Below are positions 1 to 4,431 of a stretch of DNA of 36,244 bases, piece after piece. The notes beneath the pieces were generated by a model, which was given only the letters and a program-made list of their open reading frames with translations, made no database searches and had not been told where the DNA came from. Every line of letters starts with the position of its first letter. The first letter of the stretch is position 1. The DNA comes from an uncultured bacterium (GTDB lineage Bacteria; Bacillota; Clostridia; Oscillospirales; Oscillospiraceae), in contig CATKXO010000032.1 in NCBI GenBank assembly GCA_949840775.1, positions 1 to 36,244 of the forward strand. The letters are read 5' to 3'. Position numbers and translations under genes: made by a program.

Positions 1-637
1 GCGTTTCAGGTGTTTCGGGTGTTTCGGGGGTGCTGGGGGTGGTAGCAGAAGCAAACGGGTTTGTTTTTGTGTCCTCTGTCACAACATAGAAGGCAATTTT
101 ATTTGTATGTGTCCAATATTCGTAACGTTTACCGAGAATTTCTTCGCTTAATCCGATTTCTGGACTACATCCAAATATGGTAATATCACTAAACTCTCCT
201 TCCAAATAGTCGGAGGTCCATGTCTCTCCAAGGTCGTAAGCCAGATAGCCCAAGGGGCCGTCTCCAGCCCCGCCGCCAACAAAACGATTACCAGTCCAAG
301 CCACAGAAATACTCGCTCCATATTGATATCCCATACCTTCCGGGGCGGTCACCACCGTACCGGGCGCAACGGCATAGATAACATCTATATCGCTGCAATA
401 TTCCTCGGCATACATCAAAGCGTCGCCAAACAAGGCCGCAACTTTTTCAATGTCTGAGCCAGTCATTGTGTACAAAACAGGATTGCTTAACGTATGGGTC
501 TTGCCCCCGGTGTCCGTTACCGTGGTACTACCTGCGGCGTTTACGGAGCTATCTGTTTTTTCAGCGGCGCAGGCTGGGAGCATCAGGCCAAGACATAAAA
601 CCAAGGCCAATGCAAGGGATAGCATTTTTTTACTCAT
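1..637 (-). CDS. Secreted lipoprotein-like protein, 3' end outside window
   Basis: Reading the minus strand from the ATG at 637-635, the frame stays open for 212 codons to the window edge, so the C-terminus is missing. The N-terminus is a clear export signal: MSKK, then a Leu/Ala-rich core, ending LPAC-AAEK. LPAC fits a lipobox with the Cys at residue 23, although AxA-type cleavage nearby is also possible. The middle is a mixed, Gly- and Tyr-rich region with no family I recognise. From about residue 197 it turns into a Thr/Pro/Glu repeat (TPETPETPET), a typical extracellular linker, which implies a further domain past the edge. A Shine-Dalgarno (AAAGGAGAGG on the minus strand, 643-652) precedes the start at good distance. 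It has lower GC than the flagellar genes. The function is unknown; a surface or substrate-binding lipoprotein is inferred only. Confidence 0.8.
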   Translation of the reverse strand, partial: MSKKMLSLALALVLCLGLMLPACAAEKTDSSVNAAGSTTVTDTGGKTHTLSNPVLYTMTGSDIEKVAALFGDALMYAEEYCSDIDVIYAVAPGTVVTAPEGMGYQYGASISVAWTGNRFVGGGAGDGPLGYLAYDLGETWTSDYLEGEFSDITIFGCSPEIGLSEEILGKRYEYWTHTNKIAFYVVTEDTKTNPFASATTPSTPETPETPET

Positions 638-656
638 ATTGTCCTCTCCTTTGTTT

Positions 657-685
657 TTAATAGGGGTTTTCTCCCCCGGTCTCAA
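657..685 (-). promoter_or_regulatory. Possible proximal promoter of the lipoprotein gene
   Basis: On the minus strand TTGAGA (685-680) and TATTAA (662-657) are 17 nt apart, which suits a sigma-A promoter. The predicted start site would fall in or next to the Shine-Dalgarno at 643-652, which is too close for normal translation. Transcription from the better promoter at 962-990 is more likely. Confidence 0.25.
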
Positions 686-740
686 TGGTTCAGCCCTTGG
701 GGGTGGGACTTCCCGGCCCCCGTAGGCGTTCCCATCAAGA
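680..740 (-). other. Inverted-repeat leader structure upstream of the lipoprotein gene
   Basis: The minus-strand RNA can fold into one long arm. TCTTGATGG (740-732) pairs with CCATTGAGA (688-680) over 9 bp with two G-U pairs. Inside it, GCC/GGC, GGGGG/CCCCC and GGGA/TCCC steps stack, separated by small internal loops. It ends about 40 nt before the start codon. I could not match it to a riboswitch class that I know. Confidence 0.45.
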
Positions 741-743
741 CAA

Positions 744-780
744 CAAAAGCGGCGCAGGGGTATAAAGCCCTACACCGCCG
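744..780 (-). terminator. Rho-independent terminator-like hairpin (minus strand)
   Basis: Read on the minus strand, CGGC...GTAGGG (780-768), loop CTTTATAC, then CCCTGC-GCCG (759-750) form a GC-rich stem with a small bulge, followed by CTTTTGTTGT. It lies between the promoter at 962-990 and the lipoprotein gene, so it could end a short RNA or act as an attenuator. The T-run is interrupted, so termination may be partial. Confidence 0.5.
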
Positions 781-955
781 TAAGCTACGCACACATCCTG
801 ATTTCCCCATTGATTATTGCTGGGGAAACCGTTATAATGGATTTTGGGCGCAGAAATTTCTGCTGTGTGGGACTGGAGTTAAGCTGCCTCCTGCATAGGG
901 CCTTGGAGGGTTGCCTCCCCTCCTTGGCCTGCCTTTTATGCTTCTGCTGTCTCGT
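745..955 (-). ncRNA. Candidate structured RNA (stand-alone or attenuating leader)
   Basis: This stretch has no credible reading frame but is dense in stems. A 49-nt hairpin (893-941) pairs GCATA/TATGC, GGCC/GGCC and GGAGGG/CCCTCC around a 7-nt loop. GCAGAAATTTCTGC (850-863) is a perfect palindrome. TTTCCCC/GGGGAAA (802-808 with 822-828) makes another hairpin. The terminator-like stem at 744-780 closes it. A good promoter on the minus strand (962-990) would start it near 955. A transcript of about 210 nt is predicted. I cannot assign a family. Confidence 0.45.
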
Positions 956-961
956 AAGCAT

Positions 962-990
962 ATTTTACACTATTTCGACCATATACGCAA
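962..990 (-). promoter_or_regulatory. Sigma-A type promoter (minus strand)
   Basis: On the minus strand TTGCGT (990-985), a 17-nt spacer and TAAAAT (967-962) match the housekeeping consensus closely. It points into the structured RNA at 745-955 and then the lipoprotein gene. Confidence 0.55.
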
Positions 991-1030
991 GCAGTTTTTT
1001 GTGTTGTTGTTGACAAAATGACGTAAAAGC

Positions 1031-1135
1031 GTGTCGGCGTCCGGGTGGCCAGCCACGGGCGGACGCTGGCAGTTGCCGGCAGTTGGACACAAGGCGGGGA
1101 ATCAGGTGGGTTTCACTCCTCGGCAATCCCCCGCC
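1031..1135. repeat. GC-rich nested inverted repeats, function unknown
   Basis: GTGTC (1031-1035) pairs with GACAC (1086-1090). Inside it GCGTCCG (1037-1043) pairs with CGGACGC (1060-1066), which in turn encloses GTGGC/GCCAC (1045-1049 with 1052-1056). Next to it GGCGGGG (1093-1099) pairs with CCCCGCC (1129-1135). No coding frame with a ribosome site is present. It could be an RNA fold or a small mobile-repeat relic; the strand is not decided. Confidence 0.4.
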
Positions 1136-1178
1136 GGTGGGCTTTTCGGGCGGTGGACGTGGGGCCGCTGGGAGCATG

Positions 1179-1211
1179 AAAAAACAGGGGGCCGGGGCTG
1201 GCTCCCTGTTT
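1179..1211 (-). terminator. Terminator of the HAD phosphatase gene
   Basis: On the minus strand AAACAGGG (1211-1204) pairs with CCCTGTTT (1189-1182), with additional inner GCC/GGC pairing, and a run of T residues follows. It lies about 100 nt downstream of the stop of the HAD gene. Confidence 0.75.
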
Positions 1212-1308
1212 AATCAATCTTAAAAGTGCCGCAGTTCTGCGGTTTTTGAAAGTGTCCTTTTGTAATGCAAAGGGGCCTTTTCGTTTCCTTGTGAAGAAAA
1301 ACTTTGCG

Positions 1309-1971
1309 TTACACTCCCAGCCACGCCGCCGGCGCGGGGTCGTCCCAGCGGTTGAAGTGGCAGTCAGCCAGGGCTTTGAGCTGCTCCTGCTCGGCGTCGG
1401 AGTTGATATCGTAGATCACGCCCAGGGAGAACCCCGCCTGTTTTGCGGTCTGGGCGGCTACCAGGATGTCCTCGAAGATGACGGTGTTCTCCGGGGTTCC
1501 CCCCAGCCGCCGGGCGGCCTCCAGGTAGACGGTGGGCCTGTTTTTTCCTTCGCCCACCTCCTCACAGGACAGGAGAAACTCAAAATAGTCCCGCACCCCC
1601 AGCCGCCGCAGGCAGATGTCGATGAGAACGGGGTTGGTGGAGGAGGCGATGCACATTTGAAAGCCCGCCTGCTTCATCCGCTCCAGGAAGGCGGCCGCCC
1701 CCGGCTTCAGGGGAACGTCGGCCCGGTAGTGCCGCTCCATCAGGCCGTTGACCTCGGCGCAGATCTGCTCCGGGGTGTCTGTCATGTGGTAGGTGCGGAT
1801 GAACAGGTTGGCGGTGCCCTCCATGGTCAGGGCGATGGACTCCTCCTGAAGCTCCGGGGACAGGGGCGGAAAGCCCCGGCGGGCCAGAAATTCTTCAGCC
1901 AGCCGGTTCCAGTAGCCCATGGAGTCCACCAGGGTGCCGTCCATGTCAAAAATTGCAAATTTTTTGTCCAT
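1309..1971 (-). CDS. HAD-superfamily hydrolase (beta-phosphoglucomutase-like)
   Basis: This 220-residue protein is the usual length for a subfamily IA HAD phosphatase. Visible catalytic motifs are FDMDGT at residues 8-13 (nucleophile D9, acid/base D11), SST at 110-112, K143 in a GEGKNRP stretch, and the metal-binding FED at 166-168. Residues 15-80 form the helical cap domain. Members of this family hydrolyse phosphate esters of sugars or nucleotides, or isomerise sugar phosphates, in the cytosol; the substrate cannot be read from the sequence. It is transcribed from one half of a symmetric divergent promoter shared with the cytidine deaminase gene, which hints at, but does not prove, a role in nucleotide salvage (for example nucleotide dephosphorylation). 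A terminator follows at 1179-1211. Confidence 0.9.
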   Translation of the reverse strand: MDKKFAIFDMDGTLVDSMGYWNRLAEEFLARRGFPPLSPELQEESIALTMEGTANLFIRTYHMTDTPEQICAEVNGLMERHYRADVPLKPGAAAFLERMKQAGFQMCIASSTNPVLIDICLRRLGVRDYFEFLLSCEEVGEGKNRPTVYLEAARRLGGTPENTVIFEDILVAAQTAKQAGFSLGVIYDINSDAEQEQLKALADCHFNRWDDPAPAAWLGV

Positions 1972-1985
1972 AAGTGATCCCGTCC

Positions 1986-2035
1986 TTGCATGAAATGGTC
2001 AGAGGTATTATAATGGATACAGACATAATGCGCAA
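1986..2035. promoter_or_regulatory. Symmetric divergent promoter with shared -10 box
   Basis: The plus-strand promoter is TTGCAT (1986-1991), 17 nt, TATAAT (2009-2014), serving cdd. The minus-strand promoter is TTGCGC (2035-2030), 17 nt, TATAAT (2012-2007), serving the HAD gene. Both -10 boxes lie in one palindrome, ATTATAAT (2007-2014), so RNA polymerase should be able to open the same DNA and fire in either direction. Confidence 0.8.
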
Positions 2036-2071
2036 GCTTTTTGTGGATCATTTAAGAAGGAGGTATGCTCC

Positions 2072-2467
2072 ATGACCGACCGGGAGCTGGTAAAAAAAGC
2101 CTTTGACATGCACCAATTTTCCTACGTGCCCTACTCCCACTTTCCGGTGGGGGCGGCGCTTCTGACGGAAGACGGCCGGGTGTTCACCGGCTGCAACGTG
2201 GAAAACGCCGCCTATGGCTCCACCATCTGCGCCGAGCGCACCGCCATTGTCAAGGCGGTGAGTGGGGGCTGCCGGGAGGGGTGGACCGCCATCGCCATCG
2301 CCGGGCAGGGGGAGGACTACTGCTGGCCCTGCGGTGCCTGCCGGCAGATGCTCTATGAGTTTGCCCCCAACCTGCGGGTGCTGGCCGCCCGGGGAGACGG
2401 GAGCTATAAGGAGGTCCCCCTGTCGGAGCTGCTGCCCTGCGGCTTCGGGCCCAAGTCGCTGCAATAA
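2072..2467 (+). CDS. cdd: Cytidine deaminase
   Basis: This 131-residue protein is the standard length of homotetrameric bacterial cytidine deaminase, which converts cytidine and deoxycytidine to uridine and deoxyuridine in pyrimidine salvage. The zinc site is complete: C53-A-E55 supplies a ligand and the catalytic Glu, and PCGAC at 86-90 supplies Cys87 and Cys90. The N-terminal YVPYSHFPVGAAL and the substrate-contacting NVENAAYGSTICAERTA segment are typical. Translation starts at the ATG at 2072 after a strong AGGAGG (2058-2063 region). A textbook sigma-A promoter lies at 1986-2014. It stands apart from the flagellar genes and is read divergently from the HAD phosphatase. Confidence 0.97.
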   Translation: MTDRELVKKAFDMHQFSYVPYSHFPVGAALLTEDGRVFTGCNVENAAYGSTICAERTAIVKAVSGGCREGWTAIAIAGQGEDYCWPCGACRQMLYEFAPNLRVLAARGDGSYKEVPLSELLPCGFGPKSLQ

Positions 2468-2478
2468 AAATTTTCCAA

Positions 2479-2506
2479 TTACATAAAATCGCCAAAACCG
2501 TATAAA
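2479..2506 (+). promoter_or_regulatory. Candidate promoter of the DUF378 gene
   Basis: TTACAT (2479-2484), a 16-nt spacer and TATAAA (2501-2506) fit a sigma-A promoter. It sits in the short AT-rich gap after cdd, just before the AAGGAGGTGG ribosome site. Confidence 0.45.
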
Positions 2507-2542
2507 CTACCCCTGGAACCTGAGACAAGGAGGTGGTTTGAC

Positions 2543-2755
2543 GTGATGATGGACAAAATTGCCCTGACGCTGCTGATCATCGGCGGCCTGAATTGGGGCA
2601 GTGTGGGTCTGTTCCAGTTTGACCTGGTGGCCTTTGCCTGCGGCGGTTCCGGCAGCATGATCAGCCGGGTGATTTACACCCTGGTGGGCCTGTCCGCCGT
2701 GTGGTGCGTCTCCCTGTTGTTCCGCGACCGAGACCCTGTGGAGGAGCGCCGCTGA
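2543..2755 (+). CDS. DUF378 family small membrane protein
   Basis: This protein of about 70 residues has two hydrophobic segments (about 6-28 and 42-63). The first contains the family signature ALTLLIIGGLNWGSVGLF, typical of DUF378 proteins such as YuzA of Bacillus. The function of the family is unknown. The best-spaced start is GTG at 2543, 9 nt after AGGAGG; ATG at 2546 or 2549 is possible and would remove one or two residues. The C-terminus is short and charged (RDRDPVEERR). It is probably a monocistronic gene with its own promoter and a bidirectional terminator at 2778-2813. No link to motility is apparent. Confidence 0.85.
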   Translation: MMMDKIALTLLIIGGLNWGSVGLFQFDLVAFACGGSGSMISRVIYTLVGLSAVWCVSLLFRDRDPVEERR

Positions 2756-2777
2756 TTTTTGGCGAAGCATTCCCATA

Positions 2778-2813
2778 AAAAACGGAGATCCGGAGTACCG
2801 GGTCTCCGTTTTT
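2778..2813. terminator. Bidirectional terminator between convergent genes
   Basis: AAAAACGGAGA (2778-2788) and TCTCCGTTTTT (2803-2813) form a perfect stem with an extra CCGG/CCGG step inside. A-tract and T-tract on either side make it work for both DUF378 (plus) and the PilZ gene (minus), whose stop lies just beyond it. Confidence 0.9.
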
Positions 2814-2815
2814 GT

Positions 2816-3427
2816 TCAGCCGTCCGGCAGATAGAGCTTTCGCTCCTCCTGGAACACGTAGCGCCGCAGCTGGTTTTCCTGGCCCACGCCCAGGTCCACA
2901 AAGCGGCAGCCGTAGCCGTAGGCGTTTCGCTCTTTGCTCACGTGGAGCTCCGCCCGCAGGACCTCGGCGTGCAGTAAAATGGGGGGGTCGGTTTTCGGAA
3001 AACTGAAGGTGAGCCGGTCCCCTATGGCGGCCGTCAGGCCGGAGACCAGGTAGACGCCCCCCGCGCTGAGGTTCAGGATGGTGGAGGGAAAGAGGACTCC
3101 CTCATAGTCCACATCCACCCGGAGGGCCTGCGCCACCTTGATATCCTCCCGCCGCTGCAGCTGAAAGACCTGCTCCAGCACCTTGCACCGGTAGGCGCAC
3201 ATGTTTCCGGAGATGGCGGGGTGGGTAAGGCGGCAGCGGCAGCGGACGATGCCCTGGACGGGGTCGTAGAAGCGGATGTCCAGAGGGGTGCGCAGGGGGC
3301 ACTTGATCTCTCTGGGCACGATGACCAGCAGTCCGCTGGAGGAACCGGTGGTCACGGTGGCCTGAACGGGATCGCTCCCGTTGATGTCCAGAATTTCCGC
3401 CTTTTTGCAGTTGAGAAATGGAGTCAT
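2816..3427 (-). CDS. PilZ-domain protein (flagellar brake/YcgR-like)
   Basis: This 203-residue protein has the architecture of YcgR/DgrA proteins: an N-terminal beta-rich YcgR-like domain (about 1-88) and a C-terminal PilZ domain (about 90-195). PilZ domains bind cyclic di-GMP and, in YcgR-type proteins, slow or stop the flagellar motor. The binding motifs are visible: QRRED at 91-95 begins the RxxxR motif, and NLSAGG at 119-124 matches (D/N)xSxxG. However, the second Arg is Lys97 (REDIK), so affinity could be altered. I chose ATG at 3427 because GAGGTG lies 7 nt upstream; an in-frame ATG at 3442 would overlap that ribosome site. A strong promoter lies at 3481-3509. The gene is divergent from the flgM block. 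A role in motility is inferred from domain and location. Confidence 0.88.
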   Translation of the reverse strand: MTPFLNCKKAEILDINGSDPVQATVTTGSSSGLLVIVPREIKCPLRTPLDIRFYDPVQGIVRCRCRLTHPAISGNMCAYRCKVLEQVFQLQRREDIKVAQALRVDVDYEGVLFPSTILNLSAGGVYLVSGLTAAIGDRLTFSFPKTDPPILLHAEVLRAELHVSKERNAYGYGCRFVDLGVGQENQLRRYVFQEERKLYLPDG

Positions 3428-3480
3428 CGCGTTACACCTCATTTAGAAAGCTGCCTTGCTGTTGGGGCCTGTGCTCCCCC

Positions 3481-3509
3481 ATTATAATGGAAAAATTCCC
3501 CCTGCGCAA
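3481..3509 (-). promoter_or_regulatory. Sigma-A promoter of the PilZ gene
   Basis: On the minus strand TTGCGC (3509-3504), 17 nt and TATAAT (3486-3481) are near-perfect. The start site would be near 3474, giving a leader of about 45 nt. Confidence 0.8.
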
Positions 3510-3566
3510 CCACCAGTTGGCCGGTCAAAAAAATTTCGTTTTGAATGTTATTTTTTACCCCAAACG

Positions 3567-3574
3567 GTCCGATA
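3567..3574 (+). promoter_or_regulatory. Possible sigma-28 -10 element before flgM
   Basis: GTCCGATA is close to the sigma-28 -10 consensus GCCGATAA and is the only such match in a non-coding part of the window, about 75 nt before flgM, which is often sigma-28 controlled. No TAAA-like -35 lies at the proper distance, so this is weak. Confidence 0.25.
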
Positions 3575-3615
3575 GAAGTAGTACAGAATGCTTTTTCATT
3601 TGAAACAGTGTGCGT

Positions 3616-3639
3616 CCTCCCGATGGGAGGGCGAGGAGG
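3616..3639 (+). promoter_or_regulatory. Leader hairpin adjacent to the flgM ribosome site
   Basis: CCTCCC (3616-3621) pairs with GGGAGG (3625-3630) over a 3-nt loop. The Shine-Dalgarno AGGAGG (3634-3639) follows 3 nt later, 7 nt before the flgM ATG. The same CCTCC could instead pair with GGAGG of the ribosome site, so two exclusive folds are possible. Confidence 0.4.
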
Positions 3640-3646
3640 TTACAAT

Positions 3647-3952
3647 ATGTTAGTCACAAGACGCGAAAGCTTTGCTGCCGCCCCCGTTGCCTCTCCCGGC
3701 GGGATCCGGGCCTCCGGGACCAGACGGGCCAGGACCGCTGCGGAGGGCAGCTTCGACCAGATCACCCTGTCCGGCGGGCAGGCCGCCGGTCCCGCCTTCC
3801 GCGACCTGGCCGCCAGCCTGTCCCAGCAGGTGCGCACCTTTAACACCACCGGCAAGATTCAGGACCTGCGCAGCCAGGTGGCGTCCGGGCAGTACCGCCC
3901 AGATGCCAGGGAGACTGCGGCCCGGATGCTGCTGTTGTCGGAGGGCGAGTAA
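3647..3952 (+). CDS. flgM: Anti-sigma-28 factor FlgM
   Basis: This 101-residue protein is the usual size for FlgM, a small, largely unstructured cytosolic protein that binds sigma-28 (FliA) and keeps late flagellar genes off until it is exported through the finished hook. The conserved sigma-binding part is the C-terminal half: KIQDLRSQVASGQYRPDA followed by the AARMLL helix. FDQITLS near residue 36 resembles the FDxIxLS segment of clostridial FlgM proteins. The N-terminal third is Ala/Gly/Arg-rich. The start is the ATG at 3647, 7 nt after AGGAGG; the frame is open further upstream but lacks a ribosome site. It is the first gene of block 1 and its stop abuts the flgN start. Its target, fliA, lies at 31.2 kb. 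Confidence 0.9.
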   Translation: MLVTRRESFAAAPVASPGGIRASGTRRARTAAEGSFDQITLSGGQAAGPAFRDLAASLSQQVRTFNTTGKIQDLRSQVASGQYRPDARETAARMLLLSEGE

Positions 3953-4402
3953 ATGACGAGCTGGCAGGACTATCTGGCCTTTCTGGGGAGCCTGACCAAA
4001 ACTCTGGAGGAGCTCGCCCAGGTGGAGCAGGAGAAGAACACCGCCGCCGCCCAGGGCGACCTGATGGGGGTGGAGGACTGCATGAAGCGGGAGCAGGTGC
4101 TGAGCCTGACCCTGCGGGGCTACGATCAGAAGCGGGACAGGATGCTGGCCGACCTGGGGCTCCAGGGCGTTCCCTTGAAGGAGCTTCAGCAGCACAGCCC
4201 CAAGGAGCTGCTGATGGAGACCAAATCCGCCGTAGAGCTGCTGCGGAGCAGGTATGCCCTGTTTCAGGCGGCCAGCGACGCGGCCCGGATTACCCTGGAG
4301 GTCAACCTGCGGGCCATTGAGAAGGAACAGGCCATCCTGGCCGGAGACTCCGCCCAGGCCGCTGAGACCCGCAAGAGCTTTCAGACAGATTTTCGGGCCT
4401 GA
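3953..4402 (+). CDS. flgN: Flagellar export chaperone FlgN
   Basis: This 149-residue, mostly helical protein with heptad-like Leu/Glu patterns throughout matches FlgN in size and place. FlgN binds the C-termini of FlgK and FlgL in the cytosol and delivers them to the export gate, and those two genes follow directly. The ATG immediately follows the flgM stop (TAA-ATG), so translation is probably coupled. A Gln/Leu-rich middle (KELQQHSPKELL) and the long C-terminal helix (AARITLEVNLRAIEKEQ) are seen. Sequence conservation in this family is low, so the call leans on position between flgM and flgK. Confidence 0.82.
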   Translation: MTSWQDYLAFLGSLTKTLEELAQVEQEKNTAAAQGDLMGVEDCMKREQVLSLTLRGYDQKRDRMLADLGLQGVPLKELQQHSPKELLMETKSAVELLRSRYALFQAASDAARITLEVNLRAIEKEQAILAGDSAQAAETRKSFQTDFRA

Positions 4403-4431
4403 GCCCAAAGGAATATTAAAGGAGAACGACT

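Noticed and set aside
450-725. Plus-strand frame of 91 codons at the left edge
   Set aside because: It lies antisense to a minus-strand gene with a clear signal peptide and ribosome site, and has neither itself.
660-1240. A c-di-GMP riboswitch (either class), cobalamin, TPP or T-box element in the structured left gap
   Set aside because: I looked for their conserved cores on both strands and did not find them. The folds remain unassigned.
3540-3600. A full sigma-28 promoter before flgM
   Set aside because: GTCCGATA resembles the -10 box, but there is no TAAA-like -35 at 14-16 nt. It is listed only as a weak possible element.
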